The notes under the pieces: generated by a model
What the model saw: only the letters and a program-made list of their open reading frames with translations
Databases searched by the model: none
Told to the model about the DNA's origin: nothing
In this document: one piece after another, positions 1 to 11,271 of the stretch
Layout of the letters: the number at the start of each line of letters is the position of its first letter
Numbering within the stretch: position 1 is the first letter of the stretch
Translations under genes and position numbers: made by a program
Assembly: GCA_008692225.1 (NCBI GenBank)
Contig: VICG01000014.1
Coordinates: 1,240,001 to 1,304,000, forward strand
Source: Monilinia fructicola
Taxonomy: Eukaryota; Ascomycota; Leotiomycetes; Helotiales; Sclerotiniaceae
DNA length: 64,000 nt
Direction of reading: 5' to 3'

Positions 1-1409
1 AAAGTTGCGGCTTTGTTAACCGGGGATATTGCTCCAATCAAATGTTGATAATCCGTTGTCATGTTGTGAGAATTGATATAACCCAAAAACAAGCAGATTC
101 CTTCGGCGGCCAGAACGTTCCAAACTGCAATTGGCATAGAGACGAGAAGGATAGTAGGTGGTCCGTGAAACATGCCCTCCACTGCGATTTTGGATGCTGC
201 CAAAGGCGTGTTATGAAGCCATTGCTTAAAAGATGCCATGTCTTGACTCGGCTCTCCAACAAAAGTTGTACAGACCAATGCTCTAACTTCTTCAAAAGTT
301 AGATCAGAATTTGAAGTTGCCTTGATTGGTTCTTCAGTATTTGATCCTTGGCCATTATTTTCTGGAGAATCTGCTGATGATCCCATTGATGTACTTGGCC
401 TCGGAACCTGGCTAAGAGGAGACAGTGAAATGCTTTGCAATGATCCAGGGGTCAAGGAGAAGGATACTGGCATTCGCTCGTTGGCCGAAGCTGCCTTACC
501 AGCTCCGTTCGTAAGTCCAGTGTGAGCCAGAAATCCATTGTGCTTTTGTGAGATGATCTCCTCATGAAGTCGTTGCGTACTGAAGGGACGACCAGTACCA
601 AGTTTGTTAAGAGCCTCGGACAAGTGATAGGTAAACGAACGTGTTCCTGGTTCGCGCGTGGCCTGATCTGGACTATATGCAGCAATACCCTGCTTAATGC
701 CTTGGCTTCCTGCAACGGATGAATCTGTAGTAGCGCAAGAATCAAGTAAAAGCAGGACATCAGGTTGTGCGTCCTCAAGTAAGTATTTGATACCTTCCCA
801 CTTAAATTTTGGAGCGTCTTCGTGCGAATTGCTATTTGCGCATCAGCGATAAGTCACAAGGCTCGATAAGCTCCTAAATCTTACCAGGCCCAATATAATT
901 GATGATCCGAACCCACAAACCCATAACCTGCATAATAAACGATCAAAAGATTATTAGGCGCAGTCAATTCAATATGTTGCGCAAGTTGCTTGACAAGTTT
1001 AATGTTTGGATTTGGGCCACTCGGAATATTCCAAGACTCAGTACGAAAGTTAAACCGTTCGTGGAAAACCTTCTGCAAAAGCAAAAGGTCTTGCTCGACA
1101 CTCAAGTCTTCTTCCCATCGCAAGAGAAGTACAGTTACGCCCTTGTATGGAGATCTATTTGCTTGCGCATAGATGAGCATTGCCGCATCTTGTAAATGTC
1201 GGGCAAAAGACTCGAAGTCACTCCGCTCGTTCGAAGGTGCAGGCTCTTGTAGATTCGGCATAGCTTTATAATCGTACCTAGCTTGAGGCGACTGAATTTG
1301 AAATTAGCAAGATGTATCGGATACATTGCGATGAATTGTTTACTTGTTCTTGAGTTGATTGATCTGGGACTTTGGGTGCGAGACGTCGTTTCTTGCTGGA
1401 AGGCTCCAT
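1..1409 (-). CDS. Caspase-fold (peptidase C14-like) protein, probably catalytically dead; 3' end outside window
   Basis: I read exons 1344-1409, 885-1291 and 1-831 (continuing past the left edge), joined by GT-AG introns of 52 and 53 bases that keep the frame. The N-terminus is a short basic segment (MEPSSKKRR...). A caspase-like p20 fold follows: hydrophobic strand VTVLLLRW, then LLIVYYAGYG near residue 140-146, then DVLLLLDSC ending at about residue 190. In active caspases and metacaspases the first motif is YYAGHG and supplies the catalytic His; here that position is Tyr, while the DSC cysteine is kept. About 434 residues are visible. I recall fungal relatives with the same Tyr, so the substitution is probably a family feature and not local damage. 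Likely role: non-proteolytic caspase-homologue scaffold or sensor; no partner is evident in the window. Confidence 0.75.
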
Positions 1410-2637
1410 CTCTTTGTCGCACAATGCGATGTCAAATGATTTCAAAGATTTAGGAAGTGTTGATAGACGAGAAGCAATGCTCTTTATGATTATCTCAAAG
1501 TCAAGATGATTGATTGAGAGATTTTGAATGATGGCGATGGAAGATGTTTATTGTGTAAGGCTTCGTAGCCTGACGAGGCTCTTTTCGAGGCTGAAGTCTT
1601 TAATTTTGCCGAGCACTAAAACAAAATCGAAAAGCAGCAAGAGATGGAAGAGGTGGTCTGGTGGTGTTGGGGATGCACGTGAGATATCGGTTAAACATCG
1701 GTCAAATATCGTTATATACATGGATGACGACTAGACAAGATGAGCTCAAATTAGGTTAGAGATCGATAGGGATTTATGATTCAAAGAACTACCTAGGTAG
1801 GTGAGTAGGTTATATGAATAGCTTTATGGATTAGTTGTCTGTTTTCTTACTTCATATAGGTACCTAGGTAGCATTAGATGGATAGTAATAAGTAGGGAGG
1901 GGGGGAATCTTCGTCACATCTCAGTCTTTCTACATCTACATTACCTTTCTCTATGATGATGATGATGATGATGATGATGATGCTGTGGTTGTTGTTGAGG
2001 AGGTTGGATGGACGGCTACACAGTTACATCTTCACTCATCCAATCAATACCAATGGAACTAGGTATATCAAAGCACCGGCAATCTCACAATACCAGAATA
2101 TAGTAGTCAATCACTCAATCTCAAGGTTCCAAGGTTCCAAGGCTCCTTTTAATCTAAGAGAAAGAGGCAATAATGTGTTAATAACTTTCTGTCTATTCTA
2201 TGTTCCCCCCTATCGACCAATGCCCCATTCACATAACCAACGTCCTCAAAGGTAAGATATTTGGATTCATTCTTGCTGCTTACTATGGGAATGTGCATCT
2301 GTATTGGTTAAGCATTCCATTTTGTTTGCTCAGGTTACATTATATTTAAAGTTTTGCTGCAAAGTTTAAGAAACCCTTGATGAATAGATTGAATGAAACA
2401 TTAAAATATCGAAAGCTCCACTGTCGGCCTTAGTATTTGTGATTTGAAGAATCCAGGTTTCTCAAAGGCGAGGAATAAGCGGAAAGCTCATAAAGAAGAA
2501 CCCTTCAACTACTTATGTAGAAAAACCCGCCTCACTCGAAAACTCAAATCACCACCAAAATCCATGTATTGAACTTCCAAGTTGCGCAAATATCCCGCAC
2601 GATATCGAAAAGTTCTACCCCTATCAATATGTACAGA
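1410..2637. other. Intergenic region with ATG trinucleotide repeat and two TACCTAGGTA palindromes
   Basis: Upstream region of the caspase-fold gene and 3' flank of the kinase gene. It holds a (ATG)n microsatellite at about 1952-1982 and perfect TACCTAGGTA palindromes at 1790-1799 and 1861-1870. I see no convincing gene; the open frames here are short and low-complexity. Confidence 0.6.
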
Positions 2638-4122
2638 TCACCTAGTATTATAATCATGGACTTTAATCGCCCAAGCTGGAAGTCTCTCATTCTCACCGAA
2701 TTCCTCCTCCCCGTAGCCAGCAGAAGTTGCGATATCAACTAGTTTTGGTGCGAGCTGATGAGCAGTGCCTCTTTGGCTAAGTTTCCAATGAGTGGCTTTC
2801 TGTATGACGCGTCTTAAATGAAGCGAGTAGAAGGAACCAATATCCAGTACTTCATTGCGAGAAATTGTAAGTGATGGCCAGTTGGTGTCAGACTTCCTAT
2901 ACGTTTGAAGATTAAAATGTGACCATGCTCCCATCCAAAAAGTGCCATCTACCTTTTCATTTGTAGGTTTGCAGAGATTGTGTATACACACTCCGAGGGA
3001 GTATAGATCGCTTTCGAATGTATGGGATTGACCGGGAGGGAAGAAGTCAAGGAGTCGAGGGTCTCTTGGGACACTTGGCCAGAGAATTTCGGGTGCGAAG
3101 TAATACCTCGACCCGGCCATACCACCTCCTCTTTGTGCAATCTCTGTAGGATCATCAGTGGCCAGACCAAAATCACTTATAACCAAATAAGGATATTTTT
3201 GGGAACTGAGATTGTTTCTAGATCTTATAAGAATATTATCGGGTTTCATATCACGATGCAAGATGGGTTTCCAGCCCTTTTTAGGCACAGCCCCTCCGAC
3301 CATTTTATCGCTTAAAAAGCTCTTCCCACCCCAAAGATAGGCCAGAGCATCACAGAGTCCACAGAAGGCGTGCCAGACAAAGCGCTCGGGTACGTAAGCT
3401 GCCTCATTTGTGTGTATCCGTTGAGCAAAACAGTTGATAAGGTCATTGAGAGAACCCAAATCACAAAATTCGAGATATAGAGATGCACTCGTTGGGTGTA
3501 TCATGTCCGGGGCTATGAAACCTTCGATAAAGGCGGCGAGACCACCATGTATCACTCTATGAGTAATCAAAATTTCCACTGTGCCGAATCCAGGCTTGCC
3601 ATCTTGCCGGTGCCGCAATGCATCTTTCTTGAATCTTTTTTCGACATAGAGCCCCGTCATAATACCCCTGTGCCGCACAACATGTACTCCTCCATTCATG
3701 CCGCCTATACCACCCTCCCCTTTATCGATGGTATGCACGATCTCGTAATGTTGGCGTACATCTATATTCTTGATGTGTGTACGTCGTTTATTCTTTATTT
3801 CGTCTTGAGAATTCTTTGTTACAGTCGCAGATTCCCGAACAACCCTAGAGACTTTGAGAAGAGAGGATCCCAGTACATCCTCATTGAAACGTGGGTTCTC
3901 CTTTGTCTTTGTCTTAGTTTGTGTATTGTAATAATATTCACAAGGTTTTGGGACAGATCGGTCAACTTTAAGTTGCCATGGTTTTGGAATCACACCATAC
4001 TTTGGATGATCATAGGTTGACTTCCCTCCAGGACCAACAAAGTAAACTCTATCATTATCATCAAATCGACCAATCCATCCAGGAGGTAGAGTCGTCATCT
4101 CTGGGAGATTTGGGTTCGTCAT
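2638..4122 (-). CDS. Serine/threonine protein kinase with N-terminal WW-type domain
   Basis: Single-exon 494-residue protein. Residues 11-43 resemble a WW domain (LPPGWIGRFDDNDRVYFV...YDHPKYG, with the starting W and a final P), and 58-78 look like a degenerate second one. The kinase domain starts near residue 127: glycine-rich loop around 134-146 (DKGEGGIGGMNGG), a candidate ATP-binding Lys in VEKRFKK, catalytic loop HRDMKPDN at 289-296, DFG at 317-319 and APE at 344-346. All core catalytic motifs are present, so activity is expected. There is an insertion between the helix leading to the catalytic loop and HRD (about 262-288). No membrane segment is seen. The next gene upstream is divergent, with about 300 bases between the starts. 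Substrates are unknown; the WW domain suggests recruitment by proline-rich partners. Confidence 0.85.
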   Translation of the reverse strand: MTNPNLPEMTTLPPGWIGRFDDNDRVYFVGPGGKSTYDHPKYGVIPKPWQLKVDRSVPKPCEYYYNTQTKTKTKENPRFNEDVLGSSLLKVSRVVRESATVTKNSQDEIKNKRRTHIKNIDVRQHYEIVHTIDKGEGGIGGMNGGVHVVRHRGIMTGLYVEKRFKKDALRHRQDGKPGFGTVEILITHRVIHGGLAAFIEGFIAPDMIHPTSASLYLEFCDLGSLNDLINCFAQRIHTNEAAYVPERFVWHAFCGLCDALAYLWGGKSFLSDKMVGGAVPKKGWKPILHRDMKPDNILIRSRNNLSSQKYPYLVISDFGLATDDPTEIAQRGGGMAGSRYYFAPEILWPSVPRDPRLLDFFPPGQSHTFESDLYSLGVCIHNLCKPTNEKVDGTFWMGAWSHFNLQTYRKSDTNWPSLTISRNEVLDIGSFYSLHLRRVIQKATHWKLSQRGTAHQLAPKLVDIATSAGYGEEEFGENERLPAWAIKVHDYNTR

Positions 4123-4423
4123 CTTGCTGGATGGTCATGTATCTGAAAAGAAAATTGTGATAGCGGCTATTATTGAGAGAAGCTTATGGTATTTTGAGTC
4201 CTGGTATCGAAAGAGTATCAACAAAAAAGTAAGGGGGATATATAGAAGGTTAGTGTTTGAATTACAAAAGTATTTGCAGTGATTCATATTTGAATCTTCC
4301 AACTTGAACGCTAAGGTTAGAAATGTGAATAAACAAAAGATCAGTCATGAATGTAAGAGCAAAGTAATTTTTATATCAAGGTTAAGAGTCCATTTCACTC
4401 TTCCTCAACGTCCTGTGAATAAA

Positions 4424-5272
4424 ATGCCGACTGAGAAGGATAAATATAGTTTGGAGCTTTGCAAACGTAGAGGGATTAGGGATAAGCCCCATCCCATCAT
4501 TACTGATTCCATGCTTTTGAAGGCTATGGCAGTAAGATCACGAAGTAATGGATACGAAAGATTGGTTCAGAAAAATCGAGACTTCTTTGTGACGGGGCCG
4601 TTGATGAGATGCTTAGATGGTGACAAGTACGTGGACGATGAGCGGGTGAGTGCAACCACACTGTTTTCTCTGGGTGATGGCTCCCCTTTTTGAACCAAGT
4701 CAACTAACTTGATCTCTACAACCTAGGAAAATGAGAACTTTCTGATCAGGATGCAGGAAGAATTCCTAAGGGTGCCACGAGGAAGAAGGTCTCACTACCG
4801 TGGAGAAATCCAAATCAGAGCATTTTGGGACAACGTTAGATTGCTGATAAAAACTGATCAAGAGGATGGCGAAGAAGATAATGAAGAAGCTTATGCACAG
4901 GTCAACGAAAAGGTGAAGGAAATGGCCAATAAAGAGCCCGATGAGGATGTTGATGAAGAGGCTAAAGGCATCGAGAGCAAATCCAAACTCCTTTTCAAAG
5001 ACTTTACAGATGAGAAAGTTAAATTGCGTCCTCTACGATTGGTGTCAGAGGTAGGTATGGACGCGGTGAGGTTAGACTTAATAAATAGTATGGAGCAAGA
5101 TAGACTTGATGGAGTGTCCGCTTCAACCATCCAGATCCTAGCCCTCGCTCCATTAAGACCTCTCAACCCCGGAAATTTTAGCTTCAAACGACCTCGGCAA
5201 GTTCCGACATCCTCGACCGAATTCAACACGTATCTCTCGCAACAAACACAATCTTCGACCTTTTCTCCCTAA
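4424..5272 (+). CDS. Unrecognised acidic protein, two exons
   Basis: Exons 4424-4645 and 4727-5272 give 255 residues with an 81-base phase-0 intron (GTGAGT...CTAG). I chose the ATG at 4424 for its AATAAAATG context; an in-frame ATG at 4304 would add 40 residues. The first half is basic and mixed, the centre (about residues 118-155) is strongly acidic and Lys/Glu-rich, and the C-terminus is Ser/Thr/Pro-rich. I do not recognise a domain. Its stop codon lies only 16 bases before the start codon of the coatomer epsilon gene on the same strand, so the two transcripts must overlap, share a message, or the downstream promoter lies inside this gene. Confidence 0.6.
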
Positions 5273-5288
5273 ACATCAATCATAAACC

Positions 5289-6463
5289 ATGGATCCATTT
5301 TCGGCAGAGGGCGAGCTTTTGAATTTGCACAACTACTTTCTCCAAGGTCAATACCAAGAAGCCATTGATTTCGATACCAGCGCCCTTTCCCCGGAGAATG
5401 CACTCCCAGCGCGCATCATATCACTCAGAGCTCAAATCGCACTCGGACAATCTGAAGATGTACTAGCAGACGTACAAGGCGAGGATGATGTAGAATTGAA
5501 GGCCGTGGAAGCTTTGGCAATTCTCACAAATGGGGATGAGGACAAAGCTGTAGAGATTATCACGAAACTGGCGGAGGATTCAAGTGACAATGCGGTGTTA
5601 CAGGTATTGGGCGGAACAGTATTGCAAGCTGCGGGAAAGAGCGAGGAAGCTTTGCAATTATTGGCATTGCACCAAGGTAACCGTAAGTTTTCTGCCTCTG
5701 GATCGCTGTGCACCAACAAGGGGGGCTAATATTGGGAATTAGTTGAGGCTGTAGCTCTCATTGTTCAGATCCACCTGGAACAAAACCGCACCGATTTAGC
5801 TATCAAGGAGGTTCAACAAGCTAGAAGGTGGGCTCAGGATAGTCTGTTGGTCAACTTGGCCGAGTCCTGGGTTGGACTTAGAGTTGTAGGTCTTCGGAGG
5901 TTCAATCTACAAATGAGCCACGACTAACCTCATGCAGGGCGGAGAGAAATACCAGCAAGCATTTTATGTTTTTGAAGAACTCGCACAAGCTCCTTCAACC
6001 TCTTCGACGCAGACTCTTGTCGCACAAGCTATCGCAGAGATTCACCTGGGAAGATTGGAGGAAGCAGAAGCAGCATTAGAACAAGCTTTCAGCAAGGATC
6101 CAGAAAACGCCGAAGTTCTTGCAAACAAAGTGGTGCTGAATACAATCTCAGGGAAGGATTCGAGTGACTTATTAAGGTATGTTTGCTTTCTTGTCCTAAA
6201 GCACTGTCTTCATTTTGATCAACTGGTCTGAATTTGATGTTCGAACTATGCTCGAACTTCTGAGATTACTACTAGATAGATTGTTAGGCTAGAAATCCGA
6301 AGGCTTAGCAAATGTTTGAACGACATTGCAATTTGATCTTTACTAACACATGAGTAGTTCATTAAGAAATTCATCACCAGAACACGCATTCCTGAAGGAT
6401 TTGGAGGAGAAGAGTTCACTATTCGATAAGGCAGCTACAAAATACTCTGCAAAAGTCGCATAA
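5289..6463 (+). CDS. SEC28: Coatomer subunit epsilon (epsilon-COP, Sec28 type)
   Basis: Exons 5289-5682, 5743-5885, 5938-6176 and 6358-6463 join in frame to 293 residues, the usual size for epsilon-COP. The N-terminus (MDPFSAEGELLNLHNYFLQG) is typical of fungal epsilon-COP, and the rest is a TPR-like alpha-solenoid with repeated Glu/Ala-rich helices, for example AIAEIHLGRLEEAEAALEQA. The protein caps alpha-COP in the COPI coat, which retrieves cargo from Golgi to ER. Introns are 60, 52 and 181 bases with standard GT...AG ends. Cytosolic, no signal peptide. It sits directly downstream of the acidic gene with a 16-base gap. Confidence 0.9.
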
Positions 6464-8846
6464 TACACCTTGGCGGAAACGAGAATACTTGGGGGCGTTG
6501 GGGGAAATCTATATCGTGATTTAGCGAAGGGACCAGAGAACATCTCTTGATTGTTGAGTGCTGGAAGGTTCATGCGAGAGAGTATACCGAAGCCATCCGT
6601 GATTGAGAGTCGCACATGAGAGACAAAGCCTCCTCCATGGCAGGGCATGCATCAAATGGTACAAGCAAAAAGGAATAGAGAAATGCAAGAAACATCAACA
6701 CCATTGAAAATTATTCCATCCAAATCTTTCCTGATCGCACGATTTAGGCGGGTAGATTTAATTCATACAACAAAAAGAAATCCCAACCTCCCAAATGCAA
6801 ACACTCCCCTCCCGACATCCCTCATCAACATCACGAGACACACCGCACGATAACCTCTCTTCACCACCATCACGTCCATGTCCTGTTTATGTATGTATAT
6901 AATCATCCATGGATATCACTTATAAATCTCGCACTCAACCCCATGGGATGGGTACCTGCACCGTGACATCATTTCCCCAAACTCTCAACCACATACATCC
7001 ATAGATGAATTGATCGAATCAAGAGACCCCCCCCCCCAGCGATAGTTTGAATCACGTGCTGCGTTTGAGAAATCTTCGTTGGCTCTTTATATTAGATTAC
7101 ATGAGATGAGATGACATGACATGAGATATCGTACATCTCTCATTAGAGATCCTATCAATGGGTGGGCAGGATCACCAGCGGTAGTATGCTTGGTACCAAC
7201 GTCAGATGTAGTTTTCGCGTGCTGCAAAAAAACGGTGCTCGCGGGCGTCGAGATTATGAGATGGTTGGGGGACCCGAGATGTCGCATCTATGCGGATATC
7301 GGGGAGGGAAGGGGGGGTCATAGTAAGCGTGGGATGAAGGGATGGATGAACGGATGCATGCGTGTGAACAAGCGCTGGTTGTACTACTTCCTACTACTGT
7401 ATACTAACCAACTACATCGTGGCTCGAGGAAGGCTGTGCAATGCAATGCAATCCAATGTAATGCGTACAGAGTACAATACTGTACTTCAGAATGTCTTCC
7501 TAGGCAATTTGATCTCGATGTGTGTGTGAATAATGCGTCGAGCAGACTTGGTGCGCGAGGAAAGGTATTTGTTTGTTTATTTATTTGCATCGGGTTCAGT
7601 GCGCGGGGAGTTCGTCGAGTTGGTTCGCTGTGGTGAGATTTGTTCCGGTCATTTGACGGATGGAGGATGGGATGGATGGAGGATGGATGGATCATGGATG
7701 GATGGCATCTTTATTGGGCGCGCTATTTGCGACTTCCTATTTTGTCCTCGAGCTCCGGGCGTGCATTTCTTCGGTTGTGGTGTGTGTGTGGGTGTGTGGC
7801 TGACAGGGGTAGCGAGTTCAAAGTTATGATGTCATTGATATCCTCGGCCTGAGATTCGAGTACCGTATGTTTTGCGTGTTGCGTGTGGAAGAGGGTTGGG
7901 TGCTGGAATTTTATGTATTATCGATGGGCTTGTGCAATGCGGTGTCTTGGGTGATGATGATGATTCATCATTCCACGACTCTGGCGCTCCTCCCGATCGC
8001 CGCATTCTTTCGTGCGGGCATCGTCTCGCATGGTCGAGAACATAGCATACATACATACATACATACATACTGTACATCGCTTCGCTTGGTGGGGATGCAA
8101 AAGCACGGGAAGCAATTCTGCGCAGGAAGGATGTGGGAGCCCCAACAAACTCGTTGCCGCACTGGCCCTACCCCCACGCCCCACCACGGCCCAGAAACCA
8201 AGATCGGATTTGCACTCTGAACATCGATTTTTTTTGCTTTCTGCACGAGAGGAACGTCGTTGGTTTGATTGGCTGGGATGTTGACGGCACTGTTGGACAC
8301 AAGGTCTAGATGTGATGGACGTCGTGGATCGGAAGCCTAGAAATGCACATCGATTTGTTGTCTCCGTGAGGATTTGCTGCGTGAGCACTTCGTACGTGTT
8401 TGCATCATGTAGCATGGAGTCATCGTGCTCGGTTTTGGGTTAGAGGGTCGAATGGGATCGTGTGGTATGAACGAAGGAGCCATTCGTGAATATAAAACTC
8501 TACAGCCGCCCTCTCAGTTCCCGTGCCCGCAGATTCATCACATCGAGATTGAGGCATCCTACCATACCAACCCACTCGGAACAAATCTTAACGACGCAAT
8601 TCCCTCGTCAGCGTCGGATATCGAGCCCCAGTATAAAAGACCCATATATCTTCTGGTCCAGTTCTCCGCATCCCTTCTGCGTTGGAGTACATTTTGATAC
8701 CCAGTCTTTTCATCACCTCTGCACCAATCGATAGCGTATCGAAGATCTATACTCTCTCTTTCCATCACTACTCGTGTAGTTCGAACCTACCTCGCTAGTG
8801 TTCTTTTGATCTTACTTATTACTTCCCCGTATCTCAACTTCTCATC
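6464..8846. other. Long intergenic region, simple repeats only
   Basis: No gene recognised over about 2.4 kb. It contains a poly-C run near 7028-7037, a GGATG/TGGA-rich stretch at about 7655-7710 and a TACA repeat at about 8045-8070. Overlapping open frames on both strands at 7.1-8.4 kb have no recognisable domains and appear to follow from base composition. The last 200 bases form the pyrimidine-rich leader of the downstream gene. Confidence 0.55.
8632..8638 (+). promoter_or_regulatory. Possible TATA element
   Basis: TATAAAA lies about 210 bases before the phosphatase start codon and is followed by a CT-rich leader, as is common in fungal promoters. Position and sequence only; not otherwise supported. 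Confidence 0.35.
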
Positions 8847-10046
8847 ATGCCATCTGCCATTTCCGATACGCCACCCTCGACAACACCCAACAACAAGAAC
8901 TTGACCGTGAGGAAAACCAGCTACGCCCGCACGCAAAACCCAGAGATGTTGAAGTGCAAGCGAAAGATTATTTGCTTTTCGGGTATGCATCTTCTTCTTT
9001 CCTCTCCTCGTCTCATCCCCGCCTCCCTCCCATGTGCATTCTGCTGTACATACGGAGTGCACAATCCTAGTAGATCAATCCAAGATGCAAACACTAACAA
9101 GGCCCTACTAGATTTCGATGGCACCATCTTCATGCAAGACACCGGGCACGTCCTCTTCGACGCTCACGGGTGCGGCGAGGAACGCCGCCTAGTCCTCGAT
9201 GAACAGATCAAAACTGGCGAGCGCTCCTTCCGCGACGTATCGGAAGAGATGTGGGGATCGCTCCGGGTCCCCTTTGAAGACGGGTTTGCCGTCATGGAGA
9301 AATCGCTGGAGATCGATCCTGATTTTCAGAAATTCCATCGCTTCTGCATTGAGAACAATATCCCCTTCAACGTGATCAGCGCGGGGCTGAAGCCCGTGTT
9401 GAGGAGAGTGCTGGATAAGTTCCTGGGGGAGGAGGAGAGCCAGCGGATTCAGATTGTGGCGAACGAGGCGGAGATCAGCGCGGACGGGAGCCAGTGGAAG
9501 CCCGTCTGGAGACACGACACGGAGCTGGGACACGACAAGGCCCTGTCCATCACCGAGGCGCGAGACGTTGCGCAGTTGGAATGCGACGACGGCACGATCC
9601 CGCTGATCGTGTTTATTGGCGATGGAGTGTCGGACCTGCCGGCGGCGCGCCAAGCCGACGTGCTGTTTGCGCGGCGGGGGCTGCGGCTGGGAGGAGTATT
9701 GTCTGGAGCACAAGATTGCGTATATCCCGTTTGATACCTTTGCGGATATCCAGAGGGAGGTGGAGAAGATTGCCGAGGAGGACCAGCAGAAGACGGGCGG
9801 GGCAGGCAAGCCGGCGAGATTCAATCCTCGCGCGAACCTGTGGAGAAGAGAGTCTCGAGTAAGAATGCGGTGCGTCTTCCCCAGCTTCCTGTCCTCCAGA
9901 CTTCTTGATACTGATACCATCGTCCAGGTCCCTTCGTATGTCGCCGCTACCCCACACGAGAGGAAAAGATGTTTCTATGGCCAGAATCCTTCTCCGAGCT
10001 CAAGGAAAGCGTCCCGCCCACGATCACCGAGCAGGTCGGCGCTTAG
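8847..10046 (+). CDS. HAD-superfamily phosphatase (phosphoserine-phosphatase-like), frame-disrupted in its 3' third
   Basis: Exon 1 is 8847-8982 and exon 2 starts at 9112; the split codon restores the nucleophile motif DFDGT. HAD motifs follow: motif II region VISAG, a Lys-containing DKALSI, and motif IV IGDGVSDLPAA, so it belongs to the HAD-IB type (phosphoserine or diketo-methylthiopentane phosphatase-like). As written, the frame stops at 9734. Family-like sequence continues in other frames (EEYCLEHK...YIPFDTFADIQ; then VPSYVAATP after an intron 9870-9927; then MFLWPESFSELK up to a stop at 10044-10046). Restoring it would need changes near 9677-9693 (G-run), 9846-9852 (AGAGAG) and 9964-9967 (A-run). 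This is a pseudogene or a sequencing artefact. The coding part is clearly more GC-rich than its flanks. Confidence 0.7.
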
Positions 10047-11230
10047 GACCGACGCGGGGAGCACCACTCCCAACCGCCTCGTGTGGTATCCTGTCATTGC
10101 ATGTTGCCTTTCCTTTTCTCGCATCGCACGGCGTTGGAAGGCGAACCCGGTCTGCTGTTTATGCTTGGGGATCCGACGTCAAGACCATGATGGCTTCAAA
10201 AGATGGCTGGGAAGATTTCCACCGCGCGTAGAGATAGATACATAGAACTCACTGGTTGCAATACAAATCTCGCTCAATGGCAAACATGGAACACTTTCTT
10301 TCCATCTTCGTTCTGCGACCCCTTGGTATTTCTCAGTGACGGGACTGAGAAGGCGTCGTCGCGCCTGCCCGCATGGGTGGGAAAGTCTATCCGTGCGTAT
10401 CGCCCAGGATGTACGAGTGAATTCACAGATGGGTTGCGGGGGGGGGCGAGATCTGGATAGCTGGCTAGCTATCAGGTGCATGCAGTCTTGGGATGATTGT
10501 CTGAAACGTTTGATTCCGGAGCTGGCGGGATATCTCGTGATGCCGTTTGTGTTTTTCGTCTTCTCTCTTCCTGTTGGGAGAGGGCGCAGGGGTGCGATCG
10601 CATGGGATTCTGGAGGGGGTGAGGTCTTGCGAGTGAAGGGTTTGAGGTGGAGGGGCCATGCTGTTGTGATTGTTGAGGCGAGAGCGAGGTGTGCTTACTG
10701 TATTAGAAGAATGGGATGGAGATGGTGAATCTGATATAAATATTCTATTCAACAAGACCTTGTATCTACATATATCTACATATATCTACATACATATACA
10801 TACATATACATACATCTACATATATCTACAGATCTACATACACCACCACAACAACCCCCCTCCCCCCCCCCCCCCAAAACCCGCCCGTCAATCAATCATT
10901 TAATCATCCATACTCAGCCAGCCAGTCCCATCCCAGCACAACCAGCCAGCCAACCAACCAACCATCTCGACAACAACCAGAAACTCCCACCCCTCGATAA
11001 TAGGTCACACAGACAGACAGTAGCTACGATCATCCATCCATCCGTTCGCAAGTAGTGCTGTATATGGAGTATATTATCATCACTTACTCATTTACTTACT
11101 TACTACTGGACAGAGAGAGTCCTCTGGATGTGGTATTGGAGTTGACGGATGTGTAGATAGATTACCTCCCTCCTACGGTCGTGTGGAGTATTGTTCTTGG
11201 ATACTGGAGGTAGGTGGGTAGGTGGGTAGA

Positions 11231-11231
11231 G

Positions 11232-11268
<37 letters not shown>
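11231..11268. repeat. (GA)n microsatellite
   Basis: Uninterrupted GA dinucleotides preceded by GAAA units. Confidence 0.9.

Positions 11269-11271
<3 letters not shown>

Noticed and set aside
1953..2255. Plus-strand open frame starting with a Met run
   Set aside because: The start lies inside the ATG microsatellite and the rest is not protein-like.
7121..8415. Several overlapping open frames of 100-170 residues on both strands
   Set aside because: No domain similarity, low-complexity composition, and frames overlap on opposite strands.
8777..8788. GGTTCGAAC-type B-box on the minus strand as a possible tRNA gene
   Set aside because: No A-box at the right distance and no acceptor stem could be folded by eye; it lies in the phosphatase leader.
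9189..9957. Minus-strand open frames of 243 and 114 residues
   Set aside because: They are shadows of the GC-rich HAD phosphatase on the plus strand, which has clear motifs.
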